Assembly (NCBI GenBank): GCA_002687115.1
Contig: NYZI01000015.1
Coordinates: forward strand, 2,814-45,688
Reading direction: 5' to 3'
DNA length: 42,875 nucleotides
DNA from: Cyanobium sp. ARS6
Lineage (GTDB): Bacteria; Cyanobacteriota; Cyanobacteriia; PCC-6307; Cyanobiaceae
A program made the translations under genes and the position numbers. The notes under the pieces are model-generated. The model saw only the letters and a list, made by a program, of their open reading frames with translations, had not been told where the DNA came from and made no database searches. Shown here one piece after another: positions 28,766 to 36,401 of this stretch; position 1 is the stretch's first letter; the number at the start of each line of letters is the position of its first letter.

Positions 28766-29272
28766 TCAGGAGAGCCAGTCGGAGTCAATGGAAAAAGTGA
28801 GAACTCCGTGATCTTCTGTCTCGTTTCCCTCGGTGATAGCCACGCAGGCAATCTCTCCTTTTTCAAAACATTGCCTGGATTTAACTGCGAATTTCGCTGC
28901 ATCGGTATACGACCAAACAGCGTTTCCATGATGACGATATTCGTCGGTATAACGATCCCAAAGGATGGAGAACCGTGTTGCAACTGGCCCGCTCATGAAT
29001 TCAGCGAGGGCTTTTTCGCCTCCGATCTCCCGATGACGTCTGAGAAACGTGCGAATCAGTGGATCGTCGATCACATTGCTTGTTGTGATCGTTCCAGTGA
29101 GGCCTCGCACTGAAGTTTTCAGGACTCGCATGGGGCGCTCTCTGGCATCAACGACAATCAAAGGGCACTGCAGATCCCAGGCAGCTCGGTTGCGCAGTTC
29201 TCTTGCAGCATCGGACATCTCTTCGCGAAGTTCTCTGATGAGTTGTCTCACGATGAGGTTTGGATCCTTCAT
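28766..29272 (-). CDS. Unknown protein, upstream member of a tandem paralogous pair
   Basis: The 168-residue product is related to the next gene downstream: AWDLQCPLIVVDAR aligns without gaps to its partner (Trp32, Cys36, Pro37, Asp42, Arg44), followed by IDDPLIRTFL, ATRFSILWDRY, VWSYTDAAKFAVKSR, FEKGE and GVLTFSIDSD. An N-terminal helix (LIVRQLIRELREEMSDAAREL) is more charged than in the partner. It is soluble with no signal peptide. The gene was probably duplicated from its neighbour, or the reverse; the two have diverged a lot. No known domain is apparent to me. Confidence 0.7.
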   Translation of the reverse strand: MKDPNLIVRQLIRELREEMSDAARELRNRAAWDLQCPLIVVDARERPMRVLKTSVRGLTGTITTSNVIDDPLIRTFLRRHREIGGEKALAEFMSGPVATRFSILWDRYTDEYRHHGNAVWSYTDAAKFAVKSRQCFEKGEIACVAITEGNETEDHGVLTFSIDSDWLS

Positions 29273-29448
29273 GTATTGAGAGTAAAACTTTTCTGGATCT
29301 GAAGGTGCGATTCAATCCACTCAGTCTGGAATGCTTCGAAGCAATCGGATCTGAGGTATGGATCTGCACCTGTGAAGAGAAGTCAAGCCATGCTCAATAC
29401 AGTGATTCAGTCAAGCTGAACCCTTCATTGCTGTGTACGGCGTGAATA

Positions 29449-29482
29449 GGCAATGGAGTTGCCCAGGGCACACTCCATTGCC
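29449..29482. repeat. Strong 11-bp perfect inverted repeat
   Basis: Arms GGCAATGGAGT (29449-29459) and ACTCCATTGCC (29472-29482) are perfectly complementary; the spacer itself contains GCC/GGC that can extend the hairpin. No T-run follows on either strand, so it is not a standard terminator. It ends 21 bp before the ATG of the 83-residue gene. Confidence 0.85.
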
Positions 29483-29503
29483 TGAAGAGCTCAGGTTCTG
29501 CTG

Positions 29504-29755
29504 ATGACTCACGCCCCACGACCGTTCTATGATGACTTGATTAATCATGTGCAAGTGGCAAAACTCGGTCGTATTCAGTTAAAACAGATTCAGCAACTCA
29601 ATGCTTCCGAAGGTTATTTCCTGATTCGCAAGCATAAAGAGCTCCTTAATCTGATGATGAGAATGTTCCAACTCGACACTTACAGCTTGACCTGGATTCA
29701 GTTCTTCAAAGGGGTTGGAATCGGTGCTGTCGCTGTGTGGTTTTTGATGCGTTGA
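29504..29755 (+). CDS. Small C-terminally anchored membrane protein
   Basis: The 83-residue product is soluble for about 60 residues, with amphipathic helices (AKLGRIQLKQIQQLN, KHKELLNLMMRMFQLD), and ends in one hydrophobic segment (FFKGVGIGAVAVWFLM), suggesting a tail anchor in the inner or thylakoid membrane. An AGG lies about ten bases before the ATG. Codon use fits a real gene. No family is recognised. It is convergent with the GHL10 gene, and its leader contains the 11-bp inverted repeat. Confidence 0.6.
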   Translation: MTHAPRPFYDDLINHVQVAKLGRIQLKQIQQLNASEGYFLIRKHKELLNLMMRMFQLDTYSLTWIQFFKGVGIGAVAVWFLMR

Positions 29756-29882
29756 GCACTCAGTGTACATTTTGTGCTTCTGAGATATAGATTTTTCCTG
29801 TCAAATTTGATGCTTGAGTTGGCTTGATTGACCTTTAATGAGTTGGTTTTATTATGAATTTTGGATTATTTCTGCGTCTCTA

Positions 29883-31076
29883 TCAATTATTATTTGTACC
29901 CAGTTTTTGCAGGGCTTTTTTTCTGAAGGCAGCACCTTCCTTGCCGGAATGTTCTCCCCACAATCCTTCCCAGTAGAAGTAAATCACTCCATAGCCCTGC
30001 TCATTGCTGAGTCTTGTCTTTTCTGCAAGAACAGGAATGGGTGTGGTTCTCTTCCCGAAACCAGCAAGAACTCCGATCTGTACTGGCAATCCCCATTGAC
30101 GCGCTTTGCGTAATGCGGGCTGATTGAGATCCTTGGCAAACCCCTTGAGTGAATAGGCATAGTTCTGCACGACAAGATCATCGATCAGCTCTCCCACCGC
30201 CCACAGTTCCCAGTCCTGCAGCCAGTGGTTGTACGCAAACCGAAACGGCCCCGGTGAAAGACTGATTCGTTTCGGCAGTGATTCTTTCTCGAGGCGTTCC
30301 CGCAATTCCCTTAATAAACCAGTCAGTTGTCGCCGTCTCCAGGTCATCCAGTAACGATTGGTGTGATCCTTGGGAGGTGGTGCGCCTGTTTCATTTTCGT
30401 ATAAAGCACTGGTGTAACGGTCGTATCCGAGTTTCACCGGCCATGCGAAGTGGTCATCAAGTTGAAGACCATCCATCCTGCAGCGTTTCATCACCTCCAC
30501 CACCAAACCGACGAAACGTTCACGCACTTCTGGATGAGCCGGGTTGAGCCAGACCATTTTTTTGCCATGCATCGTCATGACGGTGTTTCCGTCTGCATGA
30601 GCCAACACCCATTCAGGGTTCTGACTCACGATGGTCGAATCAGAAGGCTCCATCAGGCCGTACTCAAACCATGGAATGACTTTCATCCCTCGCTTGCGGG
30701 CTTGCTGACTCAGGGTGCAGATGGGATCAAGTTGGGTCCCTGCTTTTTTCAATGCCGGTTCAACCGGCGCGAAGCGACTGCGATGAAAGGTGGTGCCGCG
30801 GCTCCATACATTGGGATAGATGGCGTTGAATCCTGCGGCTTTGAGTTCATCCATGGCTCGGATGAGGACCTGACGGTCGTAGTAAAGACCGCTCGGACTG
30901 TTGGTCAACCAGACCCCCAGCGTTCGTCTTGGCTGCGCGCTGGGAAGCTGTGCTGATGCCGGCACTGCTGCACACAGGCACAGCAACCAAGCCGCCACCC
31001 CTGCAGCATTTCGGCGACGTTGCTGCTGAACTCGGGTCAATGAGTCAACGGAACGATGATTGTCAACCCTCTTCAT
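29883..31076 (-). CDS. GHL10-type glycoside hydrolase, YngK/DUF187 family, exported
   Basis: The 397-residue product has a signal peptide (hydrophobic AWLLCLCAAVP, cleavage near ASAQ) and a TIM-barrel GHL10 domain (PF02638-like): LGVWLTNSPSG, AAGFNAIYPNVWSRG, VIPWFEYGLM, the LNPAHPEVR and DGLQLDDHFAWP segments, and VVQNYAYSLKG. Conserved acidic residues in LQLDDHF are active-site candidates by analogy to family members. These proteins are thought to cut polysaccharide, perhaps in the cell envelope or exopolymer, but substrates are poorly known. The ATG at 31076 leaves a 25-residue N-terminal region before the hydrophobic core. Confidence 0.82.
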   Translation of the reverse strand: MKRVDNHRSVDSLTRVQQQRRRNAAGVAAWLLCLCAAVPASAQLPSAQPRRTLGVWLTNSPSGLYYDRQVLIRAMDELKAAGFNAIYPNVWSRGTTFHRSRFAPVEPALKKAGTQLDPICTLSQQARKRGMKVIPWFEYGLMEPSDSTIVSQNPEWVLAHADGNTVMTMHGKKMVWLNPAHPEVRERFVGLVVEVMKRCRMDGLQLDDHFAWPVKLGYDRYTSALYENETGAPPPKDHTNRYWMTWRRRQLTGLLRELRERLEKESLPKRISLSPGPFRFAYNHWLQDWELWAVGELIDDLVVQNYAYSLKGFAKDLNQPALRKARQWGLPVQIGVLAGFGKRTTPIPVLAEKTRLSNEQGYGVIYFYWEGLWGEHSGKEGAAFRKKALQKLGTNNN

Positions 31077-31112
31077 CTCAGGACGTTTTCGATCGGACGA
31101 GGGGGTTCATGG

Positions 31113-31418
31113 TCAGTGTTCTAGCTCGCTGAGGAGCCTCCGAAAACGTTGCAAACCCTCGCACTGGATGGATGCTTCCGCTACGAATTTGTTTGGGACT
31201 GTCTTCTTCTTCACTTGCGGGTTGGCTGACAGGGATGACAGTTCTCTTCGCCAGAGCATCGTTGCGCATGTGTTGAGTGTGCGGCGATTGATAACGCCAA
31301 GCACTTTTTTGCGCGACTGTTTGAGAAGCAAAGAGAACAGGGATTCAGCATATGGATCCAGGCCTCGGATAAGGTGTGATGGAAGTCTGAGGTTGCTTGT
31401 GGAGATCAGATGCCGCAT
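31113..31418 (-). CDS. Possible small protein upstream of the GHL10 gene
   Basis: The 101-residue frame begins MRHLISTSNLRLPSHLIRG and has a plausible helical, basic composition, ending 36 bp before the GHL10 gene on the same strand. A competing plus-strand frame (31060-31440) covers the same DNA and has an unlikely composition. No family, ribosome-binding site or motif decides the matter, so this is a low-confidence call. It may be a remnant. Confidence 0.3.
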   Translation of the reverse strand: MRHLISTSNLRLPSHLIRGLDPYAESLFSLLLKQSRKKVLGVINRRTLNTCATMLWRRELSSLSANPQVKKKTVPNKFVAEASIQCEGLQRFRRLLSELEH

Positions 31419-31686
31419 TCGTTCAATGCCACAGATATGATCTGACAGGCGAGATCCCAGTCACCATTTTTATCGTTGCTTTGACTTCATTGAAAGTTAT
31501 CGATGGATTTCAATTCGATAAATGCTTGCTTGCTGTTTGCAGAGATTGATGGGATTAACCTCTTTCAAGTGCATGAATGGTGATTGAATGTCAAGATGAA
31601 TTTTGAAGGGGTCAATACTTCGATATTGGCTGGCTTGAAGCGTAAAAATCGGGGAGTAGCTGAGTCGGTATTGGTGTTGCTTACTC

Positions 31687-33108
31687 TTAATGTGCATGTC
31701 GACCCTGCCTCCTGAAGCCTATCAGGTGCGGAGATGCTATTGCCACTGATAATCCTGTGGCTAAAAACAAAATGAAGGATTGAGAATTCATTCCGGAACT
31801 CTCAAGTTGGTCAGGGGGAAAGAAGCCAAGGATGATTGCAAAAAGTGAACCAAGGCCTCCTATGATGCAAGTGCTCCACAGGCCAAATTTACCTCCGGGG
31901 ATGCGAAATCTGCCTGAATGATTTGGATGTTTTTGCCTTAGTCTCAAGGCGGCAAGGAACATCATCACGTACATGCAAAGATACATCTGAATGGTCAGAA
32001 CGCTAATCATGAAATAGGCTGAAGCGACTGTTGGTTGTAATAGAAATGCCAAGCAGATGATTGAGACAACTGCACTTTGAATCAGCAGGATATGAGTTGG
32101 CACGTTGTTCTGGTTCACTTTCAGCAGAGTTGGCGGCAAAGCGCCGTCTTCAGTTGAAGCCAGCATGCCTTTGCTGGGTCCAACGATCCAGGCATTGACG
32201 CTTCCGAAAACACCCAATGCCATCCCAAGTGCAAACAGCCGAGCCCACCCGTCAAGTTTGTAGCGACTCAGCATATGCTTGAGCGCTTTGATCACTCCAC
32301 TTTGCAGTTCGTATTCGCCTGGAGCCAGAGCTGTTGCAATTGAAAGAGCACCAAGAATAAAAATAGTCAATATGATCATCGCCGCAAGCATGATTCCTAG
32401 CGGAAAGTTTCTGCCTGGTGATTTGACTTCGCGCGCGTGGGCGGCGGTCATTTCCATCCCGGCAAAAGCAAGCCAGACACTGACTGCAAAAGTGATATTG
32501 GAAAACTGGCTGATATCTGGAATGACCTGGTTGCCATTCTCTAGCAATCGTGATGGATAGCCTGTCGCCAGCCCAACTCCTGCCAAGATGATCAGTGTTA
32601 TGCCAGGAATAAATACACCAGAGAAAGCACCGAGGGCGCTTAATTTTGCTGAACCGGAGAGGCCTCGGAAGTTAAAAAGAACTGCAGCCCAATAAGTAGT
32701 GAGAACGATGCTGACAATAAAGGTTTTGTTATTGGCCAGTGCTTCGGAATCTCCAGGCGCGATGGCATAGGCCAGTGATGCGGCTCCAAAGGTGAGTACA
32801 ACTGGAAACCAGCAAAGGTTCTGAAACCATTGCAGAAAAACGGCAACAAAGCCCCAGCGTTTTCCAAAAGCTTCTCTTACCCAGATATAGACGCCTCCCC
32901 GTTCGGGCCACGCTGTTGCCAACTCCGCTGCTACCAAAGAGACCGGCACGAAAAAGACGAGCGCGGCTAACACATAGAAAAAAATGGCCCCAACGCCATA
33001 GCTTGCCATCTGTGGAAGATCGCGAAGACTGGCGATGGCAACGATGTTGATCATTGCAAGGCCAAACAGGCCAAGCACTCTTGGTGCTGCAACTTGATCA
33101 CTGATCAT
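31687..33108 (-). CDS. APC-superfamily amino-acid permease (GadC-like antiporter)
   Basis: The 473-residue integral membrane protein has about 12 transmembrane helices and APC-family features: an N-terminal LFGLAMINIVAIASLRDLP unwound helix, PVSLVAAELATAWPERGGVYIWVREAFG in TM2-TM3, and WLAFAGMEMTAAHAREVKSPGRNFP, which resembles the glutamate/GABA antiporter subgroup. It lacks a long C-terminal plug like that of E. coli GadC. The likely role is uptake or exchange of an amino acid across the inner membrane; the substrate is not determined. Composition is clearly more AT-rich than surrounding core genes, a sign of possible transfer. No gadB decarboxylase is present in this window. Confidence 0.83.
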   Translation of the reverse strand: MISDQVAAPRVLGLFGLAMINIVAIASLRDLPQMASYGVGAIFFYVLAALVFFVPVSLVAAELATAWPERGGVYIWVREAFGKRWGFVAVFLQWFQNLCWFPVVLTFGAASLAYAIAPGDSEALANNKTFIVSIVLTTYWAAVLFNFRGLSGSAKLSALGAFSGVFIPGITLIILAGVGLATGYPSRLLENGNQVIPDISQFSNITFAVSVWLAFAGMEMTAAHAREVKSPGRNFPLGIMLAAMIILTIFILGALSIATALAPGEYELQSGVIKALKHMLSRYKLDGWARLFALGMALGVFGSVNAWIVGPSKGMLASTEDGALPPTLLKVNQNNVPTHILLIQSAVVSIICLAFLLQPTVASAYFMISVLTIQMYLCMYVMMFLAALRLRQKHPNHSGRFRIPGGKFGLWSTCIIGGLGSLFAIILGFFPPDQLESSGMNSQSFILFLATGLSVAIASPHLIGFRRQGRHAH

Positions 33109-33791
33109 GACCTGAATGATTAATCAGAGTTGGCTGTTTTGTTGTTTGCTTGAGAACTCATGAGAATTCATGAGTTCTCAAAAGTTAGCCATGTAGATCA
33201 GGCTGAACTCTTCAGCGATGGGAAATTCCGAACTGGTGTTGAAGTCGCTGACTGGTTGTGTTGTCACTGCATTGTTGTGCCCCTTGATGCCCGTGCAGGT
33301 CTGGCCCTGCCTTGAAGCTTCAGAGCTTTCTCTCATTTTTCTCGGTAGTTCAGTGCATGAACCAGTTGTCAGGGACGATGTGTTTGTGTTCCAGCGGTTG
33401 ATTTCATAGTTGGATTGTTCATGCAATGACGGCAGCTATGACGTCAGTGGAGGCGTACCTCCTTTCAGCGATAGAGATAAAAAGAAAACATTGTGAATGA
33501 GATCCTTATCGCTGCTTCCTGAATTTCTTGTTCGCTGTTGTCAAAGTCTGATGCTTCTTCAAAGGCACCGGCTTTCGGTCTCTCTGAACGGATCGCTCGG
33601 TGGCCATTCGCTCGTTTCTGGTCTCCATGCTCCTGATGCATGGAGGGTCATGGCCAGGGTCAGGCTCTGACAGCTCCTGCTTGGTCTGAGCTGGATCGGA
33701 TGTTTGGGTCGACCCAGATCGGTGATTTTCAATCAGCGTTGTCGACCGTCGAACCTCCGTGACTGAATGTCTCAGGTCTGCTGAAGTTGCC
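33109..33791. other. Gap between amino-acid permease and prs; inverted repeats, no convincing gene
   Basis: Besides the 13-bp inverted repeat at 33150-33181, there is a perfect 8-bp stem (CTCCATGC/GCATGGAG, 33623-33645) with a 7-base loop and a 12-bp palindrome TGGGTCGACCCA (33705-33716). Minus-strand frames of 82 and 106 codons cover part of it, but they lack motifs and good starts, and the second runs into prs. A non-coding RNA is possible but not supported. Confidence 0.45.
33150..33181. repeat. Perfect 13-bp inverted repeat upstream of the permease
   Basis: Arms TTGAGAACTCATG (33150-33162) and CATGAGTTCTCAA (33169-33181) flank AGAATT. The site is 41 bp before the permease ATG on its transcribed strand, in the position expected of an operator. 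Neither side has a T-run, so a terminator is unlikely. Confidence 0.75.
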
Positions 33792-34847
33792 CTAGCGGAA
33801 CATCGAACTGACGGAGCTCTCTTCATGAATGCGCCAGATCGCTTCTCCCAGCATGTTCGCGACCGACAGCACCTGCAGCTGCGGGAACATGCGGTCTGAA
33901 GGAATTGGAATGGAGTTGGTCACGACCACCTGCTCAAACAGACCATCCACCGAGAGACGCTCCGCCGCCGGGGGAGAGAACACGGCATGCGTGGCGCAGG
34001 CGATCACCCGTTTCGCACCCTTTTCACGCAAGAGACGAGCACCGGCACAGATTGTGCCGCCGGTGTCGATCATGTCGTCGATCAATATGGCGGTCCGATC
34101 GTGCACATCACCAATCACAGTGAGGCTTTCAGCCATGTTGTGACCTGTACGCCGCTTGTCGATGATGGCCAGAGGCGCATCATTCATCTGTTTGGCAAAG
34201 GCTCTGGCCCTGGCGACGCCTCCCACATCGGGTGACACCACGACCACTTCTCCAAGATCCTGGTCGGACAGGTAATCAACAAGCACTGGTGAGCCGTAGA
34301 TGTGATCACAGGGAATGTCGAAGTAACCCTGGATCTGAGCGGAGTGGAGATCCATCGCCAGAACCCGATCAACGCCGGAGGTCACCAGCAGATTGGCGGT
34401 CAGTTTCGCGGTGATCGATTCACGCCCTGCTGTTTTTCGGTCCGCGCGGGCATAGCCGTAGTACGGAACAACAGCAGTGACCTGACGGGCGGAGGCGCGT
34501 CGACAGGCATCCACCATGATCAGCAGCTCCATCAGGTGATCATTCACCGGGGCGCAGGTGGGCTGGATCAGAAAAACGTCGCAGCCACGGATGGACTCCT
34601 GAATCTGAACATAAAGCTCTCCGTCAGCGAAGCGTTTGCAGACTCTTGGGCCATCGGGCACGCCCAGGTAGGCGGCGATTTCGCGGGAGAGCGCAGGATT
34701 TGACGTTCCTGTGAAAAGTCGTAGACGCCGGGTATCGTGCTGAATCTTTTCCTGTTCGGCGCGGGCTGCAGTCAGGAATCCGGTCACGATGCCCGCGAAC
34801 GAGAAACTGGTTGTCTGATCGTAGAGGTGCGTGGTCCCGTGATTCAT
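33792..34847 (-). CDS. prs: Ribose-phosphate pyrophosphokinase
   Basis: It makes PRPP from ribose 5-phosphate and ATP for nucleotide, histidine and tryptophan synthesis. The 351-residue product has FADGELYVQIQESIRG, VPYYGYARADRK, MDLHSAQIQGYFD, the SPDVGGVARARAFA segment and the PRPP loop DDMIDTGGT, all class I Prs signatures. ATG 34847 is preferred to 35030 because AGGAG stands seven bases upstream, and the longer form would run across the divergent gene at 34884. The N-terminal 30 residues before RLRLFTGTSNP are an extension common in cyanobacteria. Only 36 bp separate it from the divergent gene. Confidence 0.96.
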   Translation of the reverse strand: MNHGTTHLYDQTTSFSFAGIVTGFLTAARAEQEKIQHDTRRLRLFTGTSNPALSREIAAYLGVPDGPRVCKRFADGELYVQIQESIRGCDVFLIQPTCAPVNDHLMELLIMVDACRRASARQVTAVVPYYGYARADRKTAGRESITAKLTANLLVTSGVDRVLAMDLHSAQIQGYFDIPCDHIYGSPVLVDYLSDQDLGEVVVVSPDVGGVARARAFAKQMNDAPLAIIDKRRTGHNMAESLTVIGDVHDRTAILIDDMIDTGGTICAGARLLREKGAKRVIACATHAVFSPPAAERLSVDGLFEQVVVTNSIPIPSDRMFPQLQVLSVANMLGEAIWRIHEESSVSSMFR

Positions 34848-34883
34848 GGCCGACTCCTGAAGCGGGCCTCTTAGGGTTCCCGA

Positions 34884-35414
34884 ATGTCTCAGAACCTTCT
34901 GGTTGTCATCGGCGCCGGCGCTTTGCCTGAGCTGCAGATGTCCGCAGCCTGTCGCTCTCTTGCTGCCGAGATCGGCGCTGTTCTCCTTGAAGAGAGCTGC
35001 AGTCGTTCTCCCCACCCGATGCTCGGTCACCTCACATCAGAGATCAGCGATTCCAGCGGCTTGACTCTGCTGAGTCTCAATGGTGATGTTGGTGTTGATG
35101 AAAGCTGTGAGGGCAGCTGGATCGATGCTCTCGCGTCCTGGAGAATTCCAGTTCTGATGCTGGCGGAGCCACGATCTGATGGCCGCTTCCCTGGCCTTGT
35201 CCCAGCGTTCGTGGCCTTCGCCAGAGAATTGAACCTCTCCCTGTTGGGACTGGTTCAACTCGGTGGCGACTGGGATGCGCCTGCACGACGGACCGATGGT
35301 CTTCCTTGGTGTGGATGTCTGCAGGGTCCTGATGATGACCCGAGAGGTGTGATCAGTTGTCTGAAGCAACGTCAGCTGTTGATGGCCAGAGAGGGAGCTG
35401 CTGGTTCGGTTTGA
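34884..35414 (+). CDS. Conserved hypothetical protein, NTPase-like fold without P-loop
   Basis: The 176-residue soluble product begins MSQNLLVVIGAGALPELQ and alternates strands and helices (LTLLSLNGD, IPVLMLAEPRSDG, LSLLGLVQLGGDW), recalling dethiobiotin synthetase or MinD-like folds, but the loop expected to be a P-loop reads GAGALPE and lacks the lysine. It therefore probably does not hydrolyse nucleotides. Its last 62 bp overlap the 3' end of the convergent LCP gene (35353-35414). The fold assignment is an impression; function unknown. Confidence 0.6.
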   Translation: MSQNLLVVIGAGALPELQMSAACRSLAAEIGAVLLEESCSRSPHPMLGHLTSEISDSSGLTLLSLNGDVGVDESCEGSWIDALASWRIPVLMLAEPRSDGRFPGLVPAFVAFARELNLSLLGLVQLGGDWDAPARRTDGLPWCGCLQGPDDDPRGVISCLKQRQLLMAREGAAGSV

Positions 35415-36348
35415 GTTCCCGCAGCAGTTGTTGCCCTGTTCTGGGTGCCAGTTTCAGCTGGCTGATCACAGGGGGCTGATCACTGCTCAGTGCTGCAGCT
35501 GTCAGGCTCATGATTTCCGTGACCGTAAGGTCCGTTTCCATCTTTGTGCTGACTTCTCCAATCACACTGGGCAGTAGGGCGATCGCATTCGGTTGAAGCA
35601 GCTGCTCGTGGATTCCCTGCACGAGCCTCTGCTGCCGGCTGCGCCGGTCAGCATCCTGCTTCGGTTCAGGTCTGTAGCGGGCAAGTTGTTCGGCCTGGCG
35701 GCCGTTCAGTGTCTGGCGCCCTGCCTGGAGGTTCACGCTGTAGTTCTGTGCTTTGTCCTTGTGCTCGTAGGACTGATTGAGAGTGACTTCCACTTCACCC
35801 AAGCCATCAACAAGACTGCGGAGGGCCTGACGTGTCATGACCACGAACCGTTCGGGCTCCCCCTCTTCCAATCCCACCACTTCGGCGATCACATCGGCTG
35901 TCAGGGCCACGCCGCCTTGCTGATAGGCATCAGCGAGCGACTGAAGTGTCTCGCTTCCAGGCAGATTCACCGCCAGCTCTGTCGGCAGCTGCAGCACCTG
36001 CAATGGTTCCCCGGCGCTGATCTGAACCAGCATCAGACTGTCGGCATTCGGTGGTCCCTTCGGAGCGGCCTTGTTATCTGGATCATTGATGCCATCGGCA
36101 TCGATTCCCACCATCAACACCATGACTGGACGTTCTGGAAGCGGCCCCAGGCTGGAAGGGTCATCCGCTGCAGGTGGTTCCGCCGCCATCGGGTCTGGTT
36201 CCGGCCAGATGGTCGCCAGTCCTGTTGCGATGAGGCCGGCTCCCGCCACAGCAGCAGCAACTCTCAGGATCGTTCTGAATGGATTGCTCCCGAGCCATCG
36301 CTTCGATCGGCTCGGTGAAGGATCACCGGTCGGTCCCTCGTCCGTCAT
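35353..36348 (-). CDS. LytR-CpsA-Psr (LCP) family protein, atypical active site
   Basis: LCP proteins are membrane-anchored phosphotransferases that attach polymers to the cell wall. The 331-residue product has an N-terminal transmembrane helix (about 28-48) and the LCP pattern: VMVLMVGID (75-83), NADSLMLVQI (101-110), LPTELAVNLPG (121-131), and ARYR...DADRRSRQQRL (223-242). The last keeps the DxxRxxRQ motif. In typical members the first region reads RxD(S/T) and the second PRD; here the arginines are Asn101 and Thr123, and the Asp of PRD is Glu124. This suggests reduced or altered catalysis. Divergent from dvr by 53 bp. Confidence 0.78.
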   Translation of the reverse strand: MTDEGPTGDPSPSRSKRWLGSNPFRTILRVAAAVAGAGLIATGLATIWPEPDPMAAEPPAADDPSSLGPLPERPVMVLMVGIDADGINDPDNKAAPKGPPNADSLMLVQISAGEPLQVLQLPTELAVNLPGSETLQSLADAYQQGGVALTADVIAEVVGLEEGEPERFVVMTRQALRSLVDGLGEVEVTLNQSYEHKDKAQNYSVNLQAGRQTLNGRQAEQLARYRPEPKQDADRRSRQQRLVQGIHEQLLQPNAIALLPSVIGEVSTKMETDLTVTEIMSLTAAALSSDQPPVISQLKLAPRTGQQLLRELKPNQQLPLWPSTADVASDN

Positions 36349-36401
36349 TGCGCCGAATCCTCCAGAACTGAGTCAGAGTCTCGCCTGGTTCTAAGCGAAT
36401 A

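Noticed and set aside
31060-31440. Plus-strand 126-codon frame
   Set aside because: It overlaps the start of the GHL10 gene on the opposite strand and has Arg/Ser-rich composition.
31406-31477. Minus-strand fragment NGDWDLACQ resembling the WxxxC core of the paralogous pair
   Set aside because: It is only about 24 codons between stops, lacks the rest of the pattern, and the match is short enough to be chance.
33178-33426. Minus-strand 82-codon frame upstream of the permease
   Set aside because: Thr/Ser/Asn-rich with no motif, and its end runs into the 13-bp inverted repeat; not enough evidence for a gene.
33506-33826. Minus-strand 106-codon frame beside prs
   Set aside because: It overlaps the end of prs in another frame, is basic and of low quality, and has no supporting start.
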